Positions 10,041 through 19,105 of a stretch of 64,000 nt of DNA are shown piece by piece (within the stretch, counting starts at the first letter, position 1; every line of letters begins with the position of its first letter). Both the position numbers and the translations under genes were made by a program. The stretch spans positions 151,090 through 215,089 of the forward strand of contig WGMO01000003.1 of NCBI GenBank assembly GCA_016125075.1, read 5' to 3'. This stretch comes from Terrimonas sp. Its GTDB lineage: Bacteria > Bacteroidota > Bacteroidia > Chitinophagales > Chitinophagaceae. The notes beneath the pieces were generated by a model. That model was not told the origin of the DNA. It ran no database searches and worked only from the letters and a program-made list of their open reading frames with translations.

Positions 10041-10796
10041 TTATAAAATTTCAATTCCCATCTGCCGGTAGGGTTGCATCTTTTTATCATCTTTCGGTAA
10101 TTCAGTAATGATCGTGTCCACCTGGCTGACCGTACAGATCTGTATGGGCTGAAAAGAATTTATTTTTTCAGCAATCGTAAGACAGATAACTTTTTGAGAT
10201 GATTCAATCATCGCTTTTTTCAATTGCACTACATCCCAGTCGTTGTCGGTGATGCCATGTTCAATATCAATGGCATTGATCCCCAGGAAACAAAGGTCAG
10301 CCTTGATCTGCCTGATTTTATCAACGGCCTCACCGCCCACTGTAATTTTTGAACTTTTTGATACTTTGTCACCTATCACAATGACTTCGATGGTTGGATG
10401 GTGCATGTATTCCACCACAGCGGGGATACTGCCTGTGATAAATGTGGCTTTTAACTGGGGAGGAAGTACACGGGCCAGTTCAAGGATCGTGCTGCCCCCG
10501 CCCGTCAGCACAAACATCCCGTCCTGGATCAGGGAAACCGCTTTTTGTGCAATGATCTTCTTTTGACTTCTCGAATAAACCTGGGTGGGAGAATAATAAA
10601 CCTCGTTAAAGGAAGGGGAGAGGGCTCCTCCATGAACTTTGATCACCTTGCCGGAATCGGAAAGTTCCTGCAAATCACGCCGGATTGTGTCTTCAGACAC
10701 ATTGATATCCACACTCAGGTTAGATGATAATACCTTATTGTGCAGGTTTACCTGGTGGAGAATATAGGCATGCCTTTCCCTTTTAAGCATAAGCAT
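10041..10796 (-). CDS. DeoR/GlpR-family transcriptional regulator
   Basis: The 251-residue protein has an N-terminal helix-turn-helix (about 5-60, with NVSEDTIRRDLQELSDSGKVIKVHGGAL, the DeoR signature). The C-terminal sugar-phosphate sensor domain (DeoRC) includes LTGGGSTILELARVLP and DLCFLGINAID. Family members bind phosphorylated sugars or nucleosides and usually repress nearby catabolic or uptake genes. The ORF track starts at 10865, but a -7 element TAAATTTG (10808-10815) lies inside that extension. I therefore choose ATG 10796, with ATG 10790 as alternative. A 6-bp inverted repeat sits at the promoter and may be its own operator. The adjacent SusC operon is the natural target. Confidence 0.88.
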   Translation of the reverse strand: MLMLKRERHAYILHQVNLHNKVLSSNLSVDINVSEDTIRRDLQELSDSGKVIKVHGGALSPSFNEVYYSPTQVYSRSQKKIIAQKAVSLIQDGMFVLTGGGSTILELARVLPPQLKATFITGSIPAVVEYMHHPTIEVIVIGDKVSKSSKITVGGEAVDKIRQIKADLCFLGINAIDIEHGITDNDWDVVQLKKAMIESSQKVICLTIAEKINSFQPIQICTVSQVDTIITELPKDDKKMQPYRQMGIEIL

Positions 10797-10810
10797 TTGG
10801 TTCCAACCAA
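10797..10810. promoter_or_regulatory. Candidate operator overlapping the deoR-type gene promoter
   Basis: TTGGTT-CC-AACCAA is a perfect 6-bp inverted repeat with a 2-bp centre. It spans the predicted transcription start and the 3' edge of the -7 element and ends at the start codon. Such a position fits autorepression. This is inference from symmetry and location only. Confidence 0.45.
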
Positions 10811-10815
10811 ATTTA
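10808..10815 (-). promoter_or_regulatory. -7 promoter element of the DeoR-type regulator
   Basis: The minus strand reads TAAATTTG, an exact TAnnTTTG match, 12-19 bp upstream of ATG 10796. A TTTG lies 23 bp further upstream as a possible -33 element. Confidence 0.55.
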
Positions 10816-10873
10816 TAGCATATTCCCGCAAAAAACCGCAAAAGTTCGAAATTTTTTACCCCCAATCATGAAA

Positions 10874-10905
10874 AAACCTGCATAAAATGTGGATTATGCA
10901 GGTTT
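10874..10905 (-). terminator. Rho-independent terminator downstream of the 152-aa membrane protein gene
   Basis: AAACCTGCATAA (10874-10885) pairs with TTATGCAGGTTT (10894-10905): 12 bp with an 8-nt loop. On the minus strand a run of six T closes the stem. It isolates the upstream gene from the DeoR-type regulator. Confidence 0.85.
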
Positions 10906-10929
10906 ATATAAAACGGTAGCTGGGAAGTT

Positions 10930-11388
10930 TTAACGGGAATTAAAGGTAAACCTGATGCTAAGCCCCAGGGCCGAGGGTTCAAAATTAATATCACTAATGA
11001 TGTTCAATTCGGGTTTCCAGTCAAGTGACAGGTTAAGCGGAAGGTTTTGAAACTTATAATCGAGGCCAACGATTCCCTGTGCGCCCACTAAAGGATCCGG
11101 TTTTGAAAAGCCGATATACCCGCCTGCGCCATAAAACCATTTAAGCCCCTGGGTATTGTTGATGGGTTTATGCACTTCATACAAGGCTCCCAGGGCTGTA
11201 GGGTCGCCAAATGCAAACATGGCTTCGATGGCTGATTTCTCATTCAGAAAGAATTTGAATGTTACAGCATTGTTAACGACAGCCCCGGCAGAACTCAACC
11301 GGATCCCCAATCCTGTTTTATAATCCTGAGCGTGCGATGCCGTTACCAATAATATTCCTGTCAAAAAAGTGATAACAAATTTTTTCAT
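10930..11388 (-). CDS. Small outer-membrane beta-barrel-like protein, function unknown
   Basis: The protein has 152 residues from ATG 11388, giving the signal peptide KKFVITFLTGILLVTASHAQ. The mature part alternates hydrophobic and polar residues (LGIRLSSAGAVVNNAVTFKFFLNEKSAIEAMF, then LGLSIRFTFN at the end), as in small porin-like or OmpW-like barrels. The 13-residue extension in the ORF track would bury the signal peptide and is dropped. The family is not named. It has its own terminator and is probably monocistronic. Confidence 0.7.
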   Translation of the reverse strand: MKKFVITFLTGILLVTASHAQDYKTGLGIRLSSAGAVVNNAVTFKFFLNEKSAIEAMFAFGDPTALGALYEVHKPINNTQGLKWFYGAGGYIGFSKPDPLVGAQGIVGLDYKFQNLPLNLSLDWKPELNIISDINFEPSALGLSIRFTFNSR

Positions 11389-11503
11389 GGTGGAAAGTTT
11401 CTCTTCACAAAACGAAAACAATGCCAAGTAATTTTAAATAAAATGCAAAAATGATGATAAAACGGTTCGTAGTTTGGCCTGGCTTACCTGAAGTTGGAGA
11501 AAA

Positions 11504-13276
11504 CTATTGAAAGAGTTCGTATTTTGATTTTGGTCTTCTGTCATCCATCCATTTAAAGTTTTGAAGCCGCATTTCTGTCGGGCTTTTTTGACGGATGGGC
11601 CAAAGCGTTCCCTTAACGCCACTGCGGGCCACAATCCTTTTCAATTCCTGTTGGAAAAAATAGATATCATAGAGGTCACATTCCGACTGGTTGACACCGG
11701 TATAAGCGCTGTCCTGGTCCTGCAGGTAATAGATACTCTGGGCACCGCCCCTGGCTCTTGCCGAATCAATGTCGCCATCCGTAAACCAGGCATCCAGTCT
11801 TCTGGATTGTACCTGGTTGTAAACTTCAGGGTCCAGTTCACCGGCCAGGAAGCTATTATTAAAAGCCTCCATCTTGCTCGCTTTCTTATTTTTTGTAAAT
11901 AATAATATTGTATCCCCAAAAACCTGGTTTTTGTTGGTCCACACAACCGGATCGTCATAAAGCCGGAAAGTGGAATCCCTGAAAGAATAGAAAAGACTGT
12001 CACATACTGCCTGTAAAGAATCAGAAAAGATCCGCACATTCCCGTAAGCTTCAAAGTAGCGGTTGGTACTGTCTTTGTTTTGCAGGGTATCAGCATCCAT
12101 CACAACAGTCCCCACAATCATCTCTTTTTGGGGAGCATGGTCCATGGCAACGGAATCACTGGCCAATACCTGTTTTACAATCGGGCCCTGGATGGTAGAA
12201 TCTTTTGTTAAGCCACCCAATTTTAATGAATCATTCCCCACTACCAGGTCACTGTCCACCGGGCTGAGCGTATCGCTCACTTTGGGTTTTACAAGGTCCG
12301 TTAGCCGTGCTGAAAAAAGAGTGTCTGCAGCAATGAAAATGGAATCATTATCCTGTTTGATGATCATCACCGGGTTCCGGGTGGCCAGGAAGGCATCTTT
12401 GTTCTTATCGACAAAAATATTATCCGCCAGCACCGTGCGGCCTTCTGCCGTATCCCTAACGATACCCCTGCCCTGGATCTGGATGATGCCCAGGCTGTCA
12501 TTATTATAAATATAATCACCGGTTACCTGCAATGAACCGTCGTTGATGACCGACCTTCTCCCAAATTCCGCATTTCCTGTTTTCAGGTTATAAAATCCTT
12601 CACGGGTATTGATGGTGCGCCCCGTACTGTCACGGATAAATGTTTCCGCAATAAACCTTGCGGTTTCCGTTTCCGTATTATAAAGTATCGAGTCCGACTT
12701 TACATAATAGGCCGGATCTTTGAGTTCCACGTTTTTTTTGAAATAAACATCTTTCAAGTCGGAATAGTAAACGCCTTCCTTACTGGTCACGATAGTTTGT
12801 TCATTGACAACCGTGCCACCGTTCTTATAGGTGCCAATCTTCGTGCTGACATCATATTCCAGTTCATTGGTCGTAAGAACACCCTTGCCATCTGTGAGCT
12901 TGACATTTTTTTTCAGGTAGGCAATCTTTGTATTGATATTGTATAGCAGGTAATCGGAATAAACATCCGTCGTATCGCTGTCGTTGAGATGGACATGACC
13001 AAATGCTTCAAATATTCCTGTTTTTTCATTTTTAACACAGCTGTCACAGTCAAAATAGGAGTTGCCTTGCCGGAGTTTTACATTGCCCGACATGATCTGT
13101 AATTCAGTTACGGAATCGATTTTTCTGAATTCGAGCGTTTTACTTTGCAGCACTTCTACAAACCTCGACGTGTCCCTGGGTGTGAAACTGGTGGTGATGG
13201 GGGCTTCCTGGCCCATTACAGATACTGTTGTTATCAGCAACAGTAGAATCACCATGTTTTTTTTCAGGAGATACAT
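11504..13276 (-). CDS. OstA/LptA-like protein
   Basis: The protein has 590 residues and a signal peptide (ending SVMGQ). The OstA/LptA beta-jellyroll repeat pattern runs through about 40-330: GNVKLRQGNSYFDCDSC, GHVHLNDSDTTDVYSDYLLYN, KNVKLTDGKGVLTTNELEYD. LptA-like proteins bridge the periplasm and carry lipopolysaccharide to LptD. It is much longer than E. coli LptA (185 aa), as is usual for the Bacteroidota OstA-like protein. Its ATG shares one base with the MCE stop codon (TGATG), suggesting translational coupling. Gene order amidase-MCE-OstA with lptD divergent supports an envelope role. Confidence 0.85.
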   Translation of the reverse strand: MYLLKKNMVILLLLITTVSVMGQEAPITTSFTPRDTSRFVEVLQSKTLEFRKIDSVTELQIMSGNVKLRQGNSYFDCDSCVKNEKTGIFEAFGHVHLNDSDTTDVYSDYLLYNINTKIAYLKKNVKLTDGKGVLTTNELEYDVSTKIGTYKNGGTVVNEQTIVTSKEGVYYSDLKDVYFKKNVELKDPAYYVKSDSILYNTETETARFIAETFIRDSTGRTINTREGFYNLKTGNAEFGRRSVINDGSLQVTGDYIYNNDSLGIIQIQGRGIVRDTAEGRTVLADNIFVDKNKDAFLATRNPVMIIKQDNDSIFIAADTLFSARLTDLVKPKVSDTLSPVDSDLVVGNDSLKLGGLTKDSTIQGPIVKQVLASDSVAMDHAPQKEMIVGTVVMDADTLQNKDSTNRYFEAYGNVRIFSDSLQAVCDSLFYSFRDSTFRLYDDPVVWTNKNQVFGDTILLFTKNKKASKMEAFNNSFLAGELDPEVYNQVQSRRLDAWFTDGDIDSARARGGAQSIYYLQDQDSAYTGVNQSECDLYDIYFFQQELKRIVARSGVKGTLWPIRQKSPTEMRLQNFKWMDDRRPKSKYELFQ

Positions 13277-14268
13277 CAGTTCTTTTCTATAACAACAGAG
13301 TCTTTTGCTGTAGGCGAAGATAGGGGGCCACTCTTGTCTTTTTTGCCAAAAACCGAAACATTAACGTATCGTTTTGGATGTACCCTTACATCATCCAATA
13401 AAGTTTCCAGGCTGACAAGTGTGTTGTTTAAATTTATGTAGAGTTGTTTGTCGTTCATCAGTAATCCGAGTGAACCGTCCTTGCTGTCAATTTTGCCAAC
13501 CACATCTTTAAATTGTGCAATCGTCGTCTTTACCTGTTCCAGGGTGCCTGCCAGGTCCAGATCTGCCATTTTCCGGGTCGCAACCTGAACATTCTGTAAA
13601 ACTGAATCTACTTTATCATTGTTGTTTTTCAGGTTGCCGGTAATGGCGCTTACATTATTCAGTGATTGTGCCAGCGCCCCGGTTTGCGTATTCAGCAATT
13701 CCTGCAGGGATGCCGACGATAACATCAGGTTGCTGATAATGGATTGAATATTTCCTTTTGTATTGGGGTCAAATATCTTGTTGACCGAACTCATCACCAT
13801 TTTCAGGGAATCCAGCGATTCGCGCATTTTACCCAGGGTGGGATTGACCTGTGCTGTCACACTCGACAGCAGGCTGGCAATCTTATCGGTTTGCAGGGTG
13901 TCACCATTGTGCAGGTATTCATTGCCCGTGCCTTTCTTGATATCAATATAGCCCGTACCCAGTAATTCGGATTCAATAGTGGCCACCGAGTTCACAGGAA
14001 TATTGACATCCCTTTTCATATTGATGGTAATGATGATACCGGTAAGCTCTTTATCGATCTCCTTGAAATCATAAACAGAACCAACTTCAAGACCGTTTAT
14101 TTTGACCGGATTGGACTTTTGAATACTGCCGAGGTCGGAGAAGACAGCATAAAGTTTTGTCTGCCGGTTGATGAGGTCATTCCCTTTCAGAAAATTAAAA
14201 CCCAGGATCAGGAGTGTAAGTCCTACTATGACTAAAATGCCAACTTTTGTTTCGTTACTGATTTTCAT
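13276..14268 (-). CDS. MCE/MlaD-domain lipid-transport protein
   Basis: The protein has 330 residues from ATG 14268. An N-terminal membrane anchor (VGILVIVGLTLLILGFNFL) is followed by one MCE domain (about 35-115, with LGSIQKSNPVKINGLEVGSV). A long helical C-terminal region follows. MCE proteins form hexameric rings or tubes that carry phospholipids between membranes, powered by MlaE/MlaF-type ABC parts, which are not in this window. It overlaps the OstA gene by one base and follows the amidase gene by about 140 bp. The ORF track start at 14307 adds a basic non-conserved stretch and is not used. Confidence 0.88.
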   Translation of the reverse strand: MKISNETKVGILVIVGLTLLILGFNFLKGNDLINRQTKLYAVFSDLGSIQKSNPVKINGLEVGSVYDFKEIDKELTGIIITINMKRDVNIPVNSVATIESELLGTGYIDIKKGTGNEYLHNGDTLQTDKIASLLSSVTAQVNPTLGKMRESLDSLKMVMSSVNKIFDPNTKGNIQSIISNLMLSSASLQELLNTQTGALAQSLNNVSAITGNLKNNNDKVDSVLQNVQVATRKMADLDLAGTLEQVKTTIAQFKDVVGKIDSKDGSLGLLMNDKQLYINLNNTLVSLETLLDDVRVHPKRYVNVSVFGKKDKSGPLSSPTAKDSVVIEKN

Positions 14269-14410
14269 TTTCGGTTTTTTGCGCCAAAGGGCTCTTACCG
14301 GCGGCAAATTAGTAAATAATTCCCATCAGATGAAGCCAGATGCGGGAATGCGGGTGAATAGACAATTAAAGCCCGGCAGGCACCGGGAAGGTTTGAAGAG
14401 GGGCCGGATA

Positions 14411-15406
14411 TTATTTATTACTGGTTTTTACAGTATTCCGGTTTAATACAGCTGCCGTTTTTACGGGATCCCGGGAGACCGGTTTTTTGCTGTCATTATT
14501 CTGGGTATTCCCGTTTTTCAGTTTCTCCAGCCAGTCGATATAATTTTTGACCGCATTGGTGATGCTGATGCAGATTTCCTCCTGCCCTTTATCGCTGTTC
14601 AGGTAATTTTCTTCGTCTTTGTCACTGATAAAACCGGTTTCAACCAGGATGCTCGGCATTCCGGTAGCCTGGAGGACCCAGATTCCCGCCTCATTTCTTT
14701 GCTTAACCCCCCGGCTAAACCGACCGCCGGCAATAAATTCCTTTTCAACAAAATCGGCTAGCGTAACGCTGTTTTTAAAAAATTTGCGGGTATACAAGAG
14801 GCGCAGGGCCTTGATCACCGGGTCATTTTCATCGGGAGCAACGATGGTGCTGTCGCTTTCACCATACATGTCTTCGGTCCGGATCACCTCGCCTTTTGCG
14901 TCGTTCCTGTCTACGGCCCAAACAAAGGTTTCGGTGCCGTGAGCAGGGTTGGGCGTATAATAGGTTTTGTAAATGGTTTGTTTAACTTTTTTTCCCTTTC
15001 TTTTCACCCATCTGTACCCGTTTGGCGTCCTGTGCCTGATGCTGGGAGCAGAATTGCAGTGGATCGCTATAAAAAGATCGGCCCCGGATTGGTTCGCAAA
15101 ATCGGCCCTGTACCGCAATCCTTCATTCTTGGTAGGTTTGTTTCCTGCCATCACGTTGGTGGTTCGGGTATACAAAACTTTTAGGTCGGGTATCTCCTTT
15201 TGTAACATCTTTCCCAGTTTGAGGCTTATTTCAAGGCAAATCTGCGCTTCCGTGGAATAGGAACCCTTTGCACCGGGGTCAATCCCTCCGTGCCCGGGGT
15301 CAATAATGATCGTATTGACACTTTTTTGAAAAAAAGAGGCCGGAACAAAGGCCAGGAAACCGACGGCAAAAACAACCAGGAAAAACAGGAATGCGTTTCT
15401 TTTCAT
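14411..15406 (-). CDS. N-acetylmuramoyl-L-alanine amidase (Amidase_3)
   Basis: This zinc amidase cleaves the bond between MurNAc and L-alanine in peptidoglycan during cell separation. It has 331 residues with an N-terminal signal or anchor (about 5-26). Zinc ligands visible are H39 (DPGHGG), E53 (STEAQ) and H116 (AIHCNS); the catalytic glutamate is in ILVETGF (about 272). An insert of roughly 90 residues rich in basic and tyrosine residues lies between H116 and the C-terminal half, as in other Bacteroidota AmiC-like enzymes. It is the first gene of the amidase-MCE-OstA group and is divergent from lptD. Confidence 0.93.
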   Translation of the reverse strand: MKRNAFLFFLVVFAVGFLAFVPASFFQKSVNTIIIDPGHGGIDPGAKGSYSTEAQICLEISLKLGKMLQKEIPDLKVLYTRTTNVMAGNKPTKNEGLRYRADFANQSGADLFIAIHCNSAPSIRHRTPNGYRWVKRKGKKVKQTIYKTYYTPNPAHGTETFVWAVDRNDAKGEVIRTEDMYGESDSTIVAPDENDPVIKALRLLYTRKFFKNSVTLADFVEKEFIAGGRFSRGVKQRNEAGIWVLQATGMPSILVETGFISDKDEENYLNSDKGQEEICISITNAVKNYIDWLEKLKNGNTQNNDSKKPVSRDPVKTAAVLNRNTVKTSNK

Positions 15407-15467
15407 ATTACCGGACTTTTAAAAAAAGGTTAGTTCAATCTTCACAATCATTTAGGTATTAAACATT

Positions 15468-15475
15468 TATTTTTG
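15468..15475 (+). promoter_or_regulatory. -7 promoter element of lptD
   Basis: TATTTTTG, an exact TAnnTTTG match, lies 11 bp before the lptD ATG, so the leader would be only a few bases. The 79-bp gap also has to hold the divergent amidase promoter, for which I saw no exact element. Confidence 0.55.
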
Positions 15476-15485
15476 CCCATACCGT

Positions 15486-18299
15486 ATGAGTCGACTGCGC
15501 AAAATTAGCTTAAAAATCCTGTTGTCTGCCTTGCTGACAACAGTATTATTTTTTACACAGACGTGGAAAACCGCTGCACATATTGCCTATCATACCGGTT
15601 TTGACAGCACTTTAACATTTATTAAGGACACAATCCCTCCCAAAAAGCAGGTAAAGAAAAATATACAACCCCTTTCAGTTTTAAATGAGAACAATCCTGC
15701 TGTCAGCAATATTCCCAATACGAATAACAATCTAAGTGCTGCTGTAATAGATACGGTTCCCGTTTTGCCTTCGGATTCTGTTCAGCCCATACAAAAAATA
15801 GATAGTTTCTCCCTCAAGCTTTCAAAAGATTCGCTGGATGCTCCCATTTATTATGAAGCGGAAGATTCCGCCGTGGTGGTGGTGGATTCGGGTAAAGTGT
15901 TTCTGTATGGAAAAACAAAGACCAATTACCAGGATATTGAGCTGACGGCCCCCAGGGTGGAAATGGATCAGGAGACTATGATTATCACAGCCGTCAACAG
16001 TAAGGACTCAAATGGTGTAACGAGAGAAAGGGCAAGATTTGTTGAAGGTGAACAGGATTTCCAGAGCGATACCATCCGGTATAATATGAAAACCCAAAAA
16101 GGCTTAACCAATAACACCTATACCAAAAGTGATGAAATGTATATCCAGGCCGATAAATTCAAAAAGATCGGTACAATCGTCTATGCCAGTCATGGCGTGA
16201 TCACCACCTGCAATTACGATGATCCCCATTTTGGATTCCGGTATGATAAAATCAAGATCGTAAATAATAAGGTGGCTATTTCCGGGCCTATCCACCCGGA
16301 ATTTGAGAAAGTGCCCATACCGATTTATCTCCCTTTCGGATTCTTTCCCCTGAGCAAGGGCAGGCATTCCGGGTTATTGCCTCCCCAGTTCACGGTAAAC
16401 GACCAGTTTGGAATCGGGCTGGAAGGAATCGGTTATTATAAAGTACTGAACGATTATATCGATATTAAATCGACAGCCAATATTTATTCTTATGGGGGTT
16501 GGGCGGTGGAAGTAGCACCATCTTACCGTAAGCTTTACCGTTATTCGGGAAGGCTGAGCTTCCGTTACCAAAGCACAAAATTTAATTTTAAGGGGGATCC
16601 CGATTTCAACAAGACAAAGACATTTTTTGTGAACTGGTCGCATTCTGTAGATAGCCGGGCCCGTCCGGGAACGAGTTTTTCTGCCAACGTTTCTGCCGGA
16701 TCCACCAAATTCAACCAGTACGTGGCCTATAGCCCGAACCTTAATTTCCAGAACCAGGTAAGTTCTTCCATCACCTATGCCAAATCCTGGCAGGGTAAGC
16801 CCTATAACCTAACCTTGAGTGCCAATCACAGCCAGAATAACCGGACACGGCTCATCAACCTTAACCTGCCCAATATTGGTTTTTCCGTGAGCACTTTGTA
16901 CCCCTTTCAGCGTAAAAAAATGCTCGGAACACCCAAGTGGTATGAAAAACTGGGGATTGCGTATAACGGGTCATTTACCAATTCAATCAGTTTTTATGAC
17001 ACCCTTACTTATGGCAAAAATGGGGTGAAACCTTTTCTGAAATACTTGCTCGATACGGCTTATTATTCTGCCCGTCACAATATACCCATTACCTTGTCTT
17101 TGCCACCTATCCTGAATGGTAACGTGATCATATCTCCGGGCATTTCATATGGGCAGAACTGGATTCAGCGTACCACCACCTATGCCTGGAATGATGTAGC
17201 AAAAAGGGTGGATACCAGTTTCAATAAAGGATTGTTTATCGAACAGACTGCCAGTTTTTCTTTAGGGTTCAGTACTGCTGTGTATGGAACTTTTCAATTC
17301 AAAAAATCAAGGATCATTGCCCTGCGGCATGTGGTGAGACCAACGATCGGGTTCAGCTATACACCCGACCTAAACAAGAATTACCTGAAAACAGTGAAAG
17401 TGGATACCGCCAACAGAACCGTCAATTATAACGCAATTGGCGGGGGAACCTATCTATATGCTTCCAGCCGGAAATTTGCCGGGATGAATTTCAGTATCGA
17501 TAATAACCTTGAGATGAAACTCCGGTCAAAAAAAGATACCGGCGAAAATGCCATCAAGAAAGTGAAACTGATCGATGGATACGGTTTTACCGGCAACTAT
17601 AATTTTTTACAGGATTCATTAAACCTGAGTGATATCTCCTTTTACCTCCGCAGTACCTTATTTGAAAAGATCAATATTTCAGCCAGTGCCACCCTGAATC
17701 CTTATCAATATGACAGCAGGGGTTTCAAGACTCGTAAATATGCCTGGCAGGGTGGAAAATTCAAACCCGGACGGATCAGTGGGGGAAGCCTCTCCATGTC
17801 AACCAGTTTCCAGAGTAAACCCAAGGACCCGGAAAAGGAAAAACAGAAACAGAAAGAAATACAGGAAAGTTATTCCAATGATCCTTTGTTACAGGCGGAT
17901 CAGCAACGCCTGATGGATTATATGCAACAAAACCCCAATGAGTTTGTTGATTTTAATATCGACTGGAACCTGAACCTGAGTCTTTCGCTGTATTTTTCGG
18001 AACGCCTGAAACCGGATTACAGCGGTTTCGAAAGAGAGATCACCTCCAGCGTCAATTTCTCAGGAGGCTTTAACCTTTCCCCCAAATGGAAACTATCGGC
18101 CAATGGATTTTATGACCTTAAACAAACCAAATTACAGACCTTTCAATTGAGTATTGCCCGGGAAATGCACTGCTGGCAGATGTCGATCAATGTTACGCCG
18201 GTGGGGCCTTACCGGTTCTTTAACATCAGCATCAACCCCAAGGCTTCTATACTCCAGGACCTCAAGATCAACAGGACCCGTTCCTTCTATGGCCAGTGA
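15486..18299 (+). CDS. lptD: LPS-assembly protein LptD-like outer-membrane barrel
   Basis: LptD inserts lipopolysaccharide into the outer leaflet. This protein has 937 residues: an N-terminal signal or anchor (about 8-25), a low-complexity linker with many Pro/Asn, an OstA-type beta-jellyroll (about 125-245, DIELTAPRVEMDQETMIITAVNSKD), then a large beta-barrel. The stretch PIPIYLPFGFFPLSKGRHSGLLPPQF is a hallmark of the LptD barrel in this phylum. It is longer than E. coli LptD (784 aa). It is divergent from the amidase-MCE-OstA genes. Its TGA touches the stop codon of the convergent acyltransferase gene with no base between. Confidence 0.9.
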   Translation: MSRLRKISLKILLSALLTTVLFFTQTWKTAAHIAYHTGFDSTLTFIKDTIPPKKQVKKNIQPLSVLNENNPAVSNIPNTNNNLSAAVIDTVPVLPSDSVQPIQKIDSFSLKLSKDSLDAPIYYEAEDSAVVVVDSGKVFLYGKTKTNYQDIELTAPRVEMDQETMIITAVNSKDSNGVTRERARFVEGEQDFQSDTIRYNMKTQKGLTNNTYTKSDEMYIQADKFKKIGTIVYASHGVITTCNYDDPHFGFRYDKIKIVNNKVAISGPIHPEFEKVPIPIYLPFGFFPLSKGRHSGLLPPQFTVNDQFGIGLEGIGYYKVLNDYIDIKSTANIYSYGGWAVEVAPSYRKLYRYSGRLSFRYQSTKFNFKGDPDFNKTKTFFVNWSHSVDSRARPGTSFSANVSAGSTKFNQYVAYSPNLNFQNQVSSSITYAKSWQGKPYNLTLSANHSQNNRTRLINLNLPNIGFSVSTLYPFQRKKMLGTPKWYEKLGIAYNGSFTNSISFYDTLTYGKNGVKPFLKYLLDTAYYSARHNIPITLSLPPILNGNVIISPGISYGQNWIQRTTTYAWNDVAKRVDTSFNKGLFIEQTASFSLGFSTAVYGTFQFKKSRIIALRHVVRPTIGFSYTPDLNKNYLKTVKVDTANRTVNYNAIGGGTYLYASSRKFAGMNFSIDNNLEMKLRSKKDTGENAIKKVKLIDGYGFTGNYNFLQDSLNLSDISFYLRSTLFEKINISASATLNPYQYDSRGFKTRKYAWQGGKFKPGRISGGSLSMSTSFQSKPKDPEKEKQKQKEIQESYSNDPLLQADQQRLMDYMQQNPNEFVDFNIDWNLNLSLSLYFSERLKPDYSGFEREITSSVNFSGGFNLSPKWKLSANGFYDLKQTKLQTFQLSIAREMHCWQMSINVTPVGPYRFFNISINPKASILQDLKINRTRSFYGQ

Positions 18300-19067
18300 T
18301 CATTGCTGGTGGCGGATGTAATAATCTTTCATGATTTCATACACCCGTTGCCGGAGTGCTTCCACGGTTTCCTGTTCTCCCGGAATGATGGGGGCCAGAA
18401 AATGCATCTGCAGCTTTTTTGGAATGAAATAAAAGAATTTATCCTGTGGCAGGGCTTTTTTAGTATTGAAGATGATGGCCGGGATGATTGCCGTGTGGGT
18501 TTCTACCGCCAGTTTGAATGCCCCGTCGTAAAACTTTTTCAGGGGTTCCGTGGTACGGTTGCGGGTGCCTTCGGGATAAATGCACATGTGCATCCCTTTT
18601 TTCAGGACCCGTTTCATGTCTTCAAAGCTTTTTCTCCGGCTTGCATCACTTTTCCGGTCAACCAGCACGGCCCCTTTCCGGTAATAGAACCCAAACAAAG
18701 GCACCCGGGCGAAAGAATTCTTGGCAATCGTCTTATTGGCGCCGGGAATAAAGGGAGAGGAGAGTGGAACATCCATCATGGAATTATGATTACAGGTAAC
18801 GATATACGTTGCCCCTTTTTGGAAGTTTTCCCTGCCGGACACTTTTACCGGGCATCCTACCATTGTTAACCATACCCGCATCCAAACCCGGGCAATGCTG
18901 ATAAAGATCACTTGTCCTCCTGGTTCGGGTATCAGCCAGCAGAGCATGGAAGGGATATAGAAAATAATAAAGGTGATGATAAAACTGAAAAGCCCCCAAA
19001 AGGCCCAGATACGGCCAGCTATGTTTTTAAATATTGTCATTCCGTTCAATCCATTAAGTTTTGCCAT
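18300..19067 (-). CDS. 1-acyl-sn-glycerol-3-phosphate acyltransferase (PlsC family)
   Basis: It transfers an acyl chain to lysophosphatidic acid in phospholipid synthesis, at the inner membrane. The protein has 255 residues. A membrane segment (about 15-55) is followed by the catalytic HX4D motif (NHNSMMD) and the glycerol-phosphate-binding motif YPEGTRNR. Several plsC-like paralogs usually occur in these genomes, so the exact acceptor is not certain. The gene order ung-GNAT-plsC with gaps of 33 and 38 bp suggests one transcript. An ATG nine codons inside is an alternative start. Confidence 0.9.
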   Translation of the reverse strand: MAKLNGLNGMTIFKNIAGRIWAFWGLFSFIITFIIFYIPSMLCWLIPEPGGQVIFISIARVWMRVWLTMVGCPVKVSGRENFQKGATYIVTCNHNSMMDVPLSSPFIPGANKTIAKNSFARVPLFGFYYRKGAVLVDRKSDASRRKSFEDMKRVLKKGMHMCIYPEGTRNRTTEPLKKFYDGAFKLAVETHTAIIPAIIFNTKKALPQDKFFYFIPKKLQMHFLAPIIPGEQETVEALRQRVYEIMKDYYIRHQQ

Positions 19068-19105
19068 TGCTGCCAGGTCTTTTTTACAGGCATTACCCGG
19101 AAAGT

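Noticed and set aside
10797-10865. 23-codon N-terminal extension of the DeoR-type regulator
   Set aside because: A -7 promoter element lies inside it, and homologs start near LKRERHAYIL.
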